A DNA stretch of 15,463 nt from DASZVN01 sp035547055 (GCA_035547055.1 DASZVN010000096.1:1-15463), one strand, 5' to 3'; counted from the stretch's first letter, positions 6,049-13,742 are shown. Program-made: numbers and translations. The notes: generated by a model not told the origin, from the sequence alone.

Positions 6049-6938
6049 GGAACGCCGTCGCCGCGCTGGTCGTCGCGATCGTGGTGATCGTGGTCGCGAT
6101 CAACGCAACCTACGTCGTCGGGCAGGCGCAGCAGGCGCTGGTGCTGCGCTTCGGCAACCCGATCCGCATCGTCCACACCCCGGGCCTCCGCCTCAAGGCG
6201 CCGTTCATCGACACCGTCATCGTGCTCGACAAGCGCATCCTGCCGCTCGACCTGCCCGAGCAGGAGGTCATCGCCTCCGACCAGAAGCGTCTCGTGGTCG
6301 ACGCCTTCGCCCGCTACCGCATCGCCGATCCGCTGCGCTTCTACCAGGCGGTGGGCACGGTGGACGCCGCCAACAACCGGCTCATCACCTTTCTCAACTC
6401 GTCGCTGCGCCAGGTGCTCGGCAACGCCAGCTTCCTCGACGTGGTGCGCGACAAGCGCCAGCCGCTGATGGAGAGCATCCGCGACCTCGTCAACGGGCAG
6501 GCCCGCAGCCTCGGTCTCGACGTGGTCGATGTCCGCATCCGCCGCGCCGATCTGCCCGAGGCCAACAGCCAGGCGATCTACCGCCGCATGCAGACCGAGC
6601 GGCAGCGCCAGGCGGCGGAGCTCCGCGCCGAAGGCGGCGAGGCCGCCCAGCGCATCCGTGCCCAGGCCGACCGCCAGGCCACGGTGATTGTCGCCGATGC
6701 CACCCGGGACGCCGATCGCCTGCGCGGCGAGGGCGACGCGACCCGCAACGGCATCTATGCCGCGGCCTACGGCAAGGACCCCGATTTCTTTGCCTTCTAC
6801 CGCTCGATGCAGGCCTACGAGGCGGCGCTGAAGCCGGGCAACACCCGCTTCGTGCTGGCGCCGAATTCGCCCTTCTTCCGCTATCTCAACGGCGCGCCGC
6901 CGGCCCAGGCTCCGGCATCCGGAGACCGCGGCCGGTGA
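6045..6938 (+). CDS. hflC: FtsH regulator HflC (SPFH/band-7 family)
   Basis: Partner of HflK in the membrane complex that modulates FtsH. It has 297 residues, an N-terminal signal-anchor helix at about 4-24 (AVAALVVAIVVIVVAINATY), then the SPFH domain from QAQQALVLRFG. LVVDAFARYRIADPLRFYQAV, DVRIRRADLPEANSQAIYRR and MQTERQRQAAELRAEGGE are characteristic of HflC and lead into the long helix. NPDFF-like KDPDFFAFYRSMQAYEAAL and LAPNSPFFRYL close the conserved part. The start ATG overlaps the hflK stop codon, and the TGA at 6936-6938 overlaps the GTG of the next gene, so all three are likely made from one transcript in fixed proportion. Length is usual for the family. Confident. Confidence 0.96.
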   Translation: MRNAVAALVVAIVVIVVAINATYVVGQAQQALVLRFGNPIRIVHTPGLRLKAPFIDTVIVLDKRILPLDLPEQEVIASDQKRLVVDAFARYRIADPLRFYQAVGTVDAANNRLITFLNSSLRQVLGNASFLDVVRDKRQPLMESIRDLVNGQARSLGLDVVDVRIRRADLPEANSQAIYRRMQTERQRQAAELRAEGGEAAQRIRAQADRQATVIVADATRDADRLRGEGDATRNGIYAAAYGKDPDFFAFYRSMQAYEAALKPGNTRFVLAPNSPFFRYLNGAPPAQAPASGDRGR

Positions 6939-7126
6939 GCGACTTCCTGGCCGCGGTCGGCCTCGTCTTCGTCTTCGAGGGAATCCTGTTCGCGGCCTTC
7001 CCCGGCGCGACCCGTACCGCCATGGCCGCCGCGGCCGAGACCGCGGAGCCGCGCCTCCGCCTGATCGGCCTCGTCTCCGCGGTGGCCGGCATCGTGATCG
7101 TGTGGGTCGTCCGCAGCTTCGTCTGA
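6935..7126 (+). CDS. DUF2065 (YjeT-like) small inner-membrane protein
   Basis: A 63-residue protein with two hydrophobic helices: residues about 3-22 (DFLAAVGLVFVFEGILFAAF) and about 42-60 (LIGLVSAVAGIVIVWVV). A short loop with FPGATR lies between them. The GTG start at 6935 overlaps the hflC TGA (GTGA), so translation is probably coupled. E. coli also carries a DUF2065 gene, yjeT, directly after hflC, and the family commonly follows hflKC in proteobacteria. The conserved position suggests a role near the HflKC-FtsH complex, but no function has been established. The family call rests on the FEGILFAAFPG region, the length and the position. Confidence 0.88.
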   Translation: MSDFLAAVGLVFVFEGILFAAFPGATRTAMAAAAETAEPRLRLIGLVSAVAGIVIVWVVRSFV

Positions 7127-7143
7127 CCCGCGCCGCCCATTCA

Positions 7144-7172
7144 TTGACCGCTCATCACTGCGGCCGTAAAGG
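7144..7172 (+). promoter_or_regulatory. Possible promoter of aroC
   Basis: TTGACC (7144-7149) and TAAAGG (7167-7172) are 17 bases apart, in the 68-base gap between the DUF2065 gene and aroC. The -35 box is good and the -10 box is weak. Transcription would start near 7179, shortly before a 5-bp hairpin GCCCC-TCC-GGGGC and the AAGG ribosome binding site. Confidence 0.38.
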
Positions 7173-7194
7173 AGCCCCTCCGGGGCAAGGCTGC

Positions 7195-8301
7195 ATGTCC
7201 TACAACACGTTCGGCCATGTTTTTCGCGTGACGACCTTCGGCGAGAGCCACGGCCCGGCGATGGGCTGCGTCGTCGACGGCATGCCGCCCCGCATCCGTT
7301 TCCGCCTGGCCGACGTGCAGGCGGCGCTCGACCGCCGCCGCCCCGGCCAGTCGCGCTTCACCACCCAGCGCCAGGAGCCCGACCAGGTCCGCGTGCTGTC
7401 GGGCGTCATGGCCGAGGCCGACGACGCCCTCCTCACCACCGGGACGCCGATCGCCCTCGTCGTCGACAATGTCGACCAGCGCTCGCGCGACTATTCGGAG
7501 ATCGCGGAGAAATACCGGCCCGGTCACGCCGACTACGCCTATGACGCCAAGTACGGCATCCGCGACTATCGCGGCGGCGGCCGCGCCTCGGCCCGCGAGA
7601 CGCTGGCGCGGGTTGCCGCCGGCGCATTGGCGGGCCTCGTGGTGCCGGGCATGATCGTGCGCGGTGCCCTGGTGCGGATGGGCGAGATCGAGATCGACCG
7701 CAGCCGCTGGGACTGGGACGAAATCGGCCGCAATCCCTTCAACTGCCCCGACGCCCAAGCCGCGGCGGCGATGGAGCCGTATCTCGACGGCATCCGCAAG
7801 GCGGGCTCGTCGGTCGGCGCCGTGATCGAGGTGATCGCCGAGGGCGTGCCCGCGGGCCTCGGCGCCCCGGTCTACGGCAAGCTCGATGCCGACCTCGCCG
7901 GCGCGCTGATGAGCATCAACGCCGTCAAGGGCGTCGAGATCGGTGACGGCATGGCGGCGGCGCAGCTCCGCGGCGAGGACAACGCCGACGAGATGCGCGC
8001 GGGCAACGCGGGCCCGGTGTTCCTGTCGAACCACGCCGGCGGCATCCTCGGCGGCATCTCGACCGGGCAGCCGGTCGTCGCCCGCTTCGCCGTCAAGCCA
8101 ACCTCCTCGATCCTCCTGCCGCGCCGGACCGTCGACCGCGCCGGCCGCGACACCGAGATCGTCACCAAGGGCCGCCACGACCCCTGCGTCGGCATCCGTG
8201 CGGTGCCGATCGGGGAAGCCATGGTCGCCTGCGTCCTCGCCGACCACTATCTTCGCCACCGCGCCCAGACCGGGGCCGGCGGCAGCCCGCCTCCGCTTTG
8301 A
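7195..8301 (+). CDS. aroC: Chorismate synthase
   Basis: Last step of the shikimate pathway: converts EPSP to chorismate using reduced FMN as cofactor. The product has 368 residues, a normal bacterial length. Its N-terminus MSYNTFGHVFRVTTFGESHG leads into the first family signature, GESHGPAMGCVVDGMPP (16-32). The second signature, RASARETLARVAAGAL, lies at about 130-145. SVGAVIEVIAEGVPAGLG, the ISTGQPV segment and FAVKPTSSI are also conserved, with EDNADEMRAGN in the FMN/substrate region. The ATG at 7195 has AAGG four bases upstream; the frame is open further upstream but without homology. It follows the hflKC group on the same strand, with a possible promoter of its own, and is followed by ribB after 114 bases. 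Identity is confident. Confidence 0.97.
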   Translation: MSYNTFGHVFRVTTFGESHGPAMGCVVDGMPPRIRFRLADVQAALDRRRPGQSRFTTQRQEPDQVRVLSGVMAEADDALLTTGTPIALVVDNVDQRSRDYSEIAEKYRPGHADYAYDAKYGIRDYRGGGRASARETLARVAAGALAGLVVPGMIVRGALVRMGEIEIDRSRWDWDEIGRNPFNCPDAQAAAAMEPYLDGIRKAGSSVGAVIEVIAEGVPAGLGAPVYGKLDADLAGALMSINAVKGVEIGDGMAAAQLRGEDNADEMRAGNAGPVFLSNHAGGILGGISTGQPVVARFAVKPTSSILLPRRTVDRAGRDTEIVTKGRHDPCVGIRAVPIGEAMVACVLADHYLRHRAQTGAGGSPPPL

Positions 8302-8415
8302 CGGCGGCCGCGATCGGAGTGCATCTTCCCCATGGATTTCAGCTTTTCCGGAGCGGCGCTGCGCGCCTGGCAGTGGAACGTGGATGCGGTGCCGGCCGAC
8401 CCGAAGGACCTCGCG

Positions 8416-9501
8416 ATGAACGAATCCCTGGGGCGGGTGCGCCGCGCGATCGAGGCCTTCGCCCAGGGTGAGATCGTGGTCGTCACCGACGACGACGACC
8501 GCGAGAACGAGGGCGACCTCATCGTCGCCGCCTCGCTCTGCACCCCGGAGAAGATGGCCTTCATCGTCCGCCATACCTCCGGCATCGTCTGCGCGCCGCT
8601 CACCGGCGGCGAGGCCCACCGCCTCCACCTCGACCCGATGGTCGCGCACAACAACGCCCCGCTCGGCACCGCCTTCACGGTGTCGATCGACGTCGCCCAT
8701 GGCACCACCACCGGCATCTCGGCCGAGGAGCGCACCAACACGGTGCGGGCGCTGGCCAATTCCAATGTCGGCGCCGGCGATTTCGTCCGCCCCGGCCACG
8801 TCTTTCCGCTGATCGCGCGGGAGGGCGGCGTCCTGATGCGCTCGGGCCATACCGAGGCAGCGGTCGATCTCTGCCGCCTCGCGGCGCTGCCCAATGTCGG
8901 CGTCCTGGCCGAGCTCGTGAACGACGACGGCACCGTGATGCGCGGTGCGCAGGTCGCAGCCTTCGCCGCCGAGCACAAGCTCCGCCAGATCGCGGTCGCC
9001 GACCTCATCGCCTATCGCCAGGCGCGCGAGAAGCTGGTCGAGCGGGTGATGGAGTTCCCGGTGCCGACCATGATCGGCCCGCTGAGCGGCTATTCCTACG
9101 TCACCCCGTTCGACGTGGTGAACCACCTCGCCCTGGTCCACGGCTCGCTCGGCGACGGCAAGAACGTCCTCGTCCGCCTCCATCGCGCCGACCCGGTCGC
9201 CGACGCCTTCACCGGCGGCAAGGTGCTGCGCCAGGTGCTGGAGCGCATCAAGGCCGAAGGCAGCGGCGTCCTGGTCTATCTCCGCGAAGGCACCACCGGC
9301 GTGCCCTCGACCGCGCTCGGCGCCAAGCGCACCGCGAGCGAGGCGCGCGAGCACCAATGGCGCGAGATCGGCCTCGGGGCGCAGATCCTGAAGGACCTCG
9401 GCGTCAGCTCGATCCGCCTGCTCGCCGCCAGCGAGTGGCATTATGTCGGGCTGCGCGGCTTCGGCATCGAGATCGAGGCGACGGAGCGGCTGGAGCCGTA
9501 G
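8416..9501 (+). CDS. ribB: 3,4-dihydroxy-2-butanone-4-phosphate synthase with degenerate GTP cyclohydrolase II-like domain (RibBX type)
   Basis: Makes the four-carbon DHBP unit of riboflavin from ribulose 5-phosphate. Residues 1-205 are a complete RibB domain: DDDDRENEGDL at 25-35 (acidic metal- and substrate-binding loop), RHTSGIVC at 52-59, HNNAPLGTAFTVSID at 78-92, TTTGISAEER at 97-106, and GHVFPLIAREGGVLMRSGHT at 127-146. Residues about 212-358 follow the RibA fold (PLSGYSYVTPF, VLVRLHRADP, EIGLGAQILKDLGV), but the three zinc-binding cysteines of GTP cyclohydrolase II are absent, so that activity is probably lost. The ATG at 8416 has GAAGGA seven bases upstream. An in-frame ATG at 8332 adds 28 residues without family counterpart and has only a distant GGAG. 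No FMN riboswitch is visible upstream. Confidence 0.93.
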   Translation: MNESLGRVRRAIEAFAQGEIVVVTDDDDRENEGDLIVAASLCTPEKMAFIVRHTSGIVCAPLTGGEAHRLHLDPMVAHNNAPLGTAFTVSIDVAHGTTTGISAEERTNTVRALANSNVGAGDFVRPGHVFPLIAREGGVLMRSGHTEAAVDLCRLAALPNVGVLAELVNDDGTVMRGAQVAAFAAEHKLRQIAVADLIAYRQAREKLVERVMEFPVPTMIGPLSGYSYVTPFDVVNHLALVHGSLGDGKNVLVRLHRADPVADAFTGGKVLRQVLERIKAEGSGVLVYLREGTTGVPSTALGAKRTASEAREHQWREIGLGAQILKDLGVSSIRLLAASEWHYVGLRGFGIEIEATERLEP

Positions 9502-9506
9502 CCTCC

Positions 9507-9597
9507 TCGTCGTTGCGAGGGGGAGCAGCCGACGAAACGATCAAGGGGGTCCCAGCGCGGCCCCCCTGGATTGCGTCGCTTCGCCCGCAATGACGAC
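9507..9597. repeat. Imperfect palindromic intergenic repeat (REP-like)
   Basis: TCGTCGTTGCG (9507-9517) pairs with CGCAATGACGA (9586-9596), one wobble pair apart from perfect. Inside, GGGGG (9545-9549) faces CCCCC (9561-9566). The text GGATTGCGTCGCTTCGCCCGCAATGACGAC resembles the widespread dispersed repeat of many bacterial genomes built on ATTGCGAGCGAAGC. It fills the 104-base gap between the convergent ribB and AsmA-like genes and may also end transcription on both strands, although it lacks T-runs. Confidence 0.6.
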
Positions 9598-9605
9598 TGA
9601 ATGCC

Positions 9606-12600
9606 TCACCGTGCTGGCCGCGCCATGGGCGCAGGTACCGGCGCCGGCGCGGTCGGGTCGGGCGGCGCCGGCGGATAGACATGCCCGTCCGGGCTCGGGC
9701 CCGAGGCCGTGGCGCCGAGATCGGTCTCGCGGAAGCTGAACAGCTTGCGCAGGAAGCCCGGCGCCACCATCGAGATCGGGTTGACGCTGAGGGTCGGCGC
9801 CTCGAGCGGGCCCGCCACCTTGAACGTGACGCCGACCAGGCCCTCGTTGGCGCCGCCGCCGAGGATCATGCCGATGATCGGGAGCCGGCTGAACAGGTTG
9901 TTGACGAGATAGGCCGGGACGAAGGTTCCGCGTACGTCGAGCCGGTCGTGGCGGTAGTCGATGTTGCCGTCGAGCGTCGCGCCGATGTCCGGGCCCCAGA
10001 TCGCCGCGTCGTCGACCAGGAGGCGGCCGCTGGCGAGGCGGAAGCGGGCCCGCATGCGCGAGAACCGAGTGACGCGCTGGGCGGCGGCACCGGTATCGCC
10101 GCCGGCGATCAGCGGGCCGAACGCGGCCTCGCCGACGATGCCGAAATCCTGCAGCGTCAGCGTGCCCCGGGTGGCGTCGCGTCCCGGCACGAGGTCGAGC
10201 GTCAGTGCGCCGCCGCGCACCCGCCGGTAGATGCCGAAGAACGCCAGCGCCGCGCCGGCATCGCCGCTCGTCAGCGTGAGGCGGGACCGCGCCGGCGCCA
10301 GCGCGCCGGTGATCTCGTGCTCGCCGAGCCGGCCGGACAGCGCGAAGGCGGTGAGGCGCCCTCCTTTGCGCGCCAGCGCCAGGTCGAGCCCGGCGATCGC
10401 CTCGCCGTCGTAGCCGACCCCGGTGCCGAGCTTGGCCGAGATCGTCACGTCGGGCCCGCCGGGGGTGCCGGCATCGGCCAGGAGCTCGTGCAGCAGCGGC
10501 CGCACGTCGAGCGCCCCGCCGCGGAGCTGCAGGCGGTAGCCGGCGGCGGCCTTGGTCGCGTCGAGCCGCACGTCGTCGCCGGGCGACAGGCGGAAGGTCG
10601 ACAGCTTGGCCTCGACGAAGCCGCCGTCGCCGTCGAGCTCGACCGTGCCGCGGAACGCCGCAGGCGCCGCCTCGAAAGCGAAATTGTCGAGCTGCCAATG
10701 GCCGCCCGCACCGGCATCGAGAGTGAAGGCGAGATGGCCGGGCCGTCCCGCCGGCTTGTCGAGAACGCCGGGCAGGGACGCGGCCGCACCGCTGAGATCG
10801 GCCTCGACCGTCGCGCCGTCGAGGCTCGCGAGGCTCGGCAGGCCGAGCCGGACCGCGACCGGCCCCTTCACGCCGACCCCGCCGAGGGCGCGCAGCTTCG
10901 ACGGATCGAAGCTCGCCGTGACGGTGGCCTTGCCCAAGCCGCCGCCGGGCTGCCGCGCGGCCTCCGCGGCCACGCTCACCAGCGCGCCGTCGACGGTGCC
11001 GCGGCCCCTGAGCCGGCCCTGGCCGGAATCGACCGCGAGGTGGAGGTCGGCGTTGCTCAGGCGATGGCCTCCGGGCAGGCGGTCGAGCGCCCCATCGGTC
11101 ACCGTCGCGTCGAGCTGCAGCGCCAGGCTGGCCAGCTTCACGTCGTGGCGCATCGGCCCGCTGAGCGTGACGGTGGCGTCGATCGTCCCGCTGCCGCGCC
11201 GAAGGTCGATTCCCGTCGGCACGACGCCGCTGAGCGGCCGTGCCGCGAGCAGCGCCCCGAAGGCGGCGACCGGGCCGGTGCCGTGGAGGGTCAGCGTGCC
11301 GGGCGGCGGCTTGAGGAAGACGTCGGCGAAGCCGAGCCGCGCGTCTTTCAGCGCAATCGCCTGGTCGCCGAGCCGGATCGTGCCGCCGCTGGCACGGCCG
11401 TCGAAGCGATGACCGCGCACGGTGAGCTTGCCCGCGGTCCCGGTGACGGGCGGCAGGCCGGGGACGAGGGTGACGGCGGCGTCGCTGAAGGCGGCGTCGA
11501 GCGTCACGACCGGCTCGTTCGGCGCCGGCTCGGCCTTGAGCGGCCCCTTGGCGTGCAGCGACAGCTTCTCCATGGTCGCGTGGCCGACATGCCCGACCAG
11601 CCATTGCCGCGCGCCGTCGGCGACCGGCTTCGGCCACACCGCCAGCAGCGCCGCGAGCGGCGAACGCCCGACGGCGAGCGTGACCTCGCCCTCGGCGCCG
11701 TCGGCGCCGACGGTCACGACGCCCTGCCCCGAGGCGCTGATCGCCGGCCCCTTCAGGACGGCGCGATCGACCGCGATGCGCGGCTCCTCGCGATCGAGCC
11801 GGCCGTCGAGCTCGATCGCGTCGAGCGGCAGCGCGGCATCGCCCGGCCGCGCCGGCGGCAGCACGATGCGGCTGCCGGCGAGATGGTAGTCCCAGCTCTG
11901 CTTGCGGTCCGGCACCGGCGTCGCCTGCCCGGTGAAATGGGCGTGGCCGCCCGGGCTCGCGAGGTCGACCGCGGCGATGGTGAGGCGCTTGGCGGCGCCG
12001 TCCCAGGTGGCATCGAGGCTCGCGCTCGCGAGCGCCACCGCCGCGTCGGGATCGGCCGGCACGACCTCGAGGCCCTCGACCGCGACCTTGGCGGCGCCGG
12101 CCGGCACGCTGCCGTCCGGCGCGATCGTCAGCGACAGGCGCCCGGACAGCGTGCCCGCGACCGCCACCGGGCTCTTGCCGCGCATCGCCTCGTAGACCAT
12201 GCGCGACAGCGACAGGCTGCGGAAGCCGAGGTCGAGGTCGCGCGGGCCGCCGGGGTGGCCGGTCAGCGTGGCGCTGATCGCCCAGTGGTCGCCTGGGTCG
12301 GAGGACACCGCGCTCATCACGAGGCCGCCGTCGCCGCGGCGGCGCATCATGCGGATGTCGACGTCGTTCAGGCGGTCGACGGTGTCGCGGCGCTGGTCGT
12401 CGACGACGAGGTCGGCGCGGTCGATCTGGATGCTCTGGAGATCGGCCAGCGGCCCGCCGGGATCCGTCGTCACGTCGGCGGCGGCGAGAAGGCCGAAGAG
12501 CTGCGCCGGCGCGCCCTCGGGCAGCTCGCCGGCCGGGAGGTGGAAGAGCGGCGGCGCCCCCTCGGCCGCGGCGAGCGAGACCTCGCCGTTCTTCTCGATG

Positions 12601-13052
12601 CGGACGGTCAGGTGCGGCTGGACCAGCCGGATCGAGGTGGCGCCGACACGGCTGCCGATGAGGAAATCGCCGTTCAGCCCGACCACCGCCTCCGGCACGC
12701 GCAGCACGGCGTTGCCCGCCGGGTCGCGGATCTCGAACTGCGCCAGCCGGAAGCCGAGGCTGCCGCCGCGATGGTCGATCCAGGCATGGCCGATGCTGAC
12801 ATTGTAGCCGCGCCCCAGCCGCGCCTCGACCGCGGCGACGATGCGGGGCGCGATCATCGACACCGGCAGCGGCACCGTCAGCACCGCCGCGATGCCCGCC
12901 GCGAGGACGACCAGGAACACGAACAGCGTGGTCAACTGGCGCCGGGTGCGCCGCTCGAGCTCGCGCCAGCGCCGGCGCGACGGCAGGACGATGTCGCCGA
13001 GGTGATGGTCCGGCTGGTGTCTGTCCTGCACCGGGTGCCCCCAAGCCGCCAT
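9606..13052 (-). CDS. AsmA/YhdP-like family protein (DUF3971/AsmA-like C-terminal), envelope
   Basis: A very large protein, 1148 residues from the ATG at 13052. An Arg-rich cytoplasmic start is followed by one transmembrane helix at about 40-60 (LTTLFVFLVVLAAGIAAVL). The rest is periplasmic, made of beta-strand-rich repeats such as AKVAVEGLEVVPADP. The C-terminal part (GTLTLQDFGIVGE, LLVDDAAIWGPDIGATLDGN, FSRLPIIGMILGGG, VTFKVAGPLEAPTLSVNP) is characteristic of AsmA-like/YhdP C-terminal domains. The family includes bridge-like proteins implicated in moving phospholipid to the outer membrane; that role here is inferred. The tail is Pro-rich. The start is uncertain: the frame extends to an ATG at 13097, but a promoter-like TTGGCG-N16-TATATG ends nine bases before 13052, suggesting a leaderless start there. 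Divergent from the peroxiredoxin gene, convergent with ribB. Confidence 0.88.
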   Translation of the reverse strand: MAAWGHPVQDRHQPDHHLGDIVLPSRRRWRELERRTRRQLTTLFVFLVVLAAGIAAVLTVPLPVSMIAPRIVAAVEARLGRGYNVSIGHAWIDHRGGSLGFRLAQFEIRDPAGNAVLRVPEAVVGLNGDFLIGSRVGATSIRLVQPHLTVRIEKNGEVSLAAAEGAPPLFHLPAGELPEGAPAQLFGLLAAADVTTDPGGPLADLQSIQIDRADLVVDDQRRDTVDRLNDVDIRMMRRRGDGGLVMSAVSSDPGDHWAISATLTGHPGGPRDLDLGFRSLSLSRMVYEAMRGKSPVAVAGTLSGRLSLTIAPDGSVPAGAAKVAVEGLEVVPADPDAAVALASASLDATWDGAAKRLTIAAVDLASPGGHAHFTGQATPVPDRKQSWDYHLAGSRIVLPPARPGDAALPLDAIELDGRLDREEPRIAVDRAVLKGPAISASGQGVVTVGADGAEGEVTLAVGRSPLAALLAVWPKPVADGARQWLVGHVGHATMEKLSLHAKGPLKAEPAPNEPVVTLDAAFSDAAVTLVPGLPPVTGTAGKLTVRGHRFDGRASGGTIRLGDQAIALKDARLGFADVFLKPPPGTLTLHGTGPVAAFGALLAARPLSGVVPTGIDLRRGSGTIDATVTLSGPMRHDVKLASLALQLDATVTDGALDRLPGGHRLSNADLHLAVDSGQGRLRGRGTVDGALVSVAAEAARQPGGGLGKATVTASFDPSKLRALGGVGVKGPVAVRLGLPSLASLDGATVEADLSGAAASLPGVLDKPAGRPGHLAFTLDAGAGGHWQLDNFAFEAAPAAFRGTVELDGDGGFVEAKLSTFRLSPGDDVRLDATKAAAGYRLQLRGGALDVRPLLHELLADAGTPGGPDVTISAKLGTGVGYDGEAIAGLDLALARKGGRLTAFALSGRLGEHEITGALAPARSRLTLTSGDAGAALAFFGIYRRVRGGALTLDLVPGRDATRGTLTLQDFGIVGEAAFGPLIAGGDTGAAAQRVTRFSRMRARFRLASGRLLVDDAAIWGPDIGATLDGNIDYRHDRLDVRGTFVPAYLVNNLFSRLPIIGMILGGGANEGLVGVTFKVAGPLEAPTLSVNPISMVAPGFLRKLFSFRETDLGATASGPSPDGHVYPPAPPDPTAPAPVPAPMARPAR

Positions 13053-13100
13053 CGGGCTGCACATATACTGCGCACCGACGCTGCGCCAAGCCGCCATCGG
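13041..13100 (-). repeat. 15-bp direct repeat carrying two alternative start codons
   Basis: CCGATGGCGGCTTGG (minus strand) occurs exactly at 13100-13086 and 13055-13041. The copies are 45 bases, or 15 codons, apart and in frame, so both encode MAAW in the AsmA-like gene. The upstream half of the region also supplies the -35-like TTGGCG. It looks like a small tandem duplication around the gene start. Confidence 0.6.
13062..13089 (-). promoter_or_regulatory. Possible promoter of the AsmA-like gene
   Basis: On the minus strand TTGGCG (13089-13084) and TATATG (13067-13062) are separated by 16 bases. The -10 box ends nine bases before the ATG at 13052, which would give a leaderless or nearly leaderless transcript. 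No ribosome binding site precedes either candidate ATG. Confidence 0.45.
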
Positions 13101-13190
13101 CGCCGTGCCGATGGGGGCGCCTTGCCGGTTGCGCGGACGCTCAGGTTCGGCTCACCATAAGCCGCTCCGAATGCGACGAAAGGACGGCAT

Positions 13191-13658
13191 ATGGCGAAAC
13201 TCGAGGCAGGCGCCAAGGCGCCCGAATTCCGGCTGCCGACGGACGACGGCGGCGAGATCCGCCTGGCCGACCTGCGCGGCAAGAAGGTGGTGCTCTACTT
13301 CTACCCGAAGGACGACACCTCGGGCTGCACCATGGAGGCGAAGGACTTCACCCGCCTCGCCCCCGATTTCCGCTCCCGCGGCATCGCGGTCATCGGGGTC
13401 TCGCCCGATTCGGCCCAGAGCCACCGCAAGTTCAAGGACAAATACGCGCTCGACCTGGTGCTCGCGGCCGACGACGCCAAGAAGGTCGTGCAGGACTACG
13501 GCGTGTGGGCCGAAAAGAGCATGTACGGCCGCAACTACATGGGCGTCGAGCGCACCACCTTCCTGATCGACGCCGACGGCCGGATCGAGCGGGTGTGGCC
13601 CAAGGTCAAGGTCGCGGGCCACGCCGAAGAGGTGCTGGCGGCCGCCTCGGCGGCGTGA
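13191..13658 (+). CDS. bcp: Thioredoxin-dependent peroxiredoxin, Bcp/PrxQ family (one-cysteine form)
   Basis: Reduces hydrogen and organic peroxides in the cytosol. The 155-residue product matches Bcp in length and motifs: a thioredoxin-like fold from about 5, VVLYFYPKDDTSGCTMEAKDF at 33-53 with peroxidatic Cys46, VIGVSPDSAQSHRKFKDKY at about 67-85, and ERTTFLIDADGRIERVW near the end. In classical Bcp a resolving cysteine lies five residues after the peroxidatic one; here it is Lys51. Cys46 is the only cysteine in the whole protein, so it should work as a one-Cys enzyme resolved by a partner thiol. AAAGGA at 13179-13184, six bases before the ATG, fixes the start. The gene is divergent from the AsmA-like gene and is followed by the M23 peptidase gene after 84 bases on the same strand. 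Confidence 0.95.
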   Translation: MAKLEAGAKAPEFRLPTDDGGEIRLADLRGKKVVLYFYPKDDTSGCTMEAKDFTRLAPDFRSRGIAVIGVSPDSAQSHRKFKDKYALDLVLAADDAKKVVQDYGVWAEKSMYGRNYMGVERTTFLIDADGRIERVWPKVKVAGHAEEVLAAASAA

Positions 13659-13671
13659 GCGCAACCACTCG

Positions 13672-13683
13672 TTAACCCTAACC
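13672..13683 (+). promoter_or_regulatory. TTAACC-type site upstream of the M23 peptidase gene
   Basis: TTAACC (13672-13677) is followed after one base by TAACC (13679-13683), about 60 bases before the start codon. TTAACC is the half-site known for the alphaproteobacterial cell-cycle regulator CtrA, whose full site is TTAA-N7-TTAAC. The spacing here does not fit the full site, so this is only a candidate. AT-containing words of this kind stand out in such GC-rich DNA. Confidence 0.25.
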
Positions 13684-13742
13684 GCGCCACTCTGCGGGGG
13701 TTCGCTGGCCGCCCTGGCCGGCTTCCCCGCCGATTGGTGCCG

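Noticed and set aside
8302..8415. FMN riboswitch before ribB.
   Set aside because: None of the conserved RFN-element words is visible in these 114 bases, and the stretch next to ribB can be read as an N-terminal extension from 8332.
7141..9441. Minus-strand frame of 766 codons antisense to aroC and ribB.
   Set aside because: It runs across two well-identified genes and has composition typical of antisense frames (His/Asp/Gly/Arg-rich).
9681..13160. Open plus-strand frame of 1159 codons opposite the AsmA-like gene, and another minus frame of 1182 codons (9541-13089).
   Set aside because: Both are shadows of the AsmA-like gene. Their products are Arg/Ala/Gly/Pro-rich with no motif or membrane anchor, and such frames stay open because stop codons are rare at this GC. 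The kept frame has a transmembrane helix and family C-terminal motifs.
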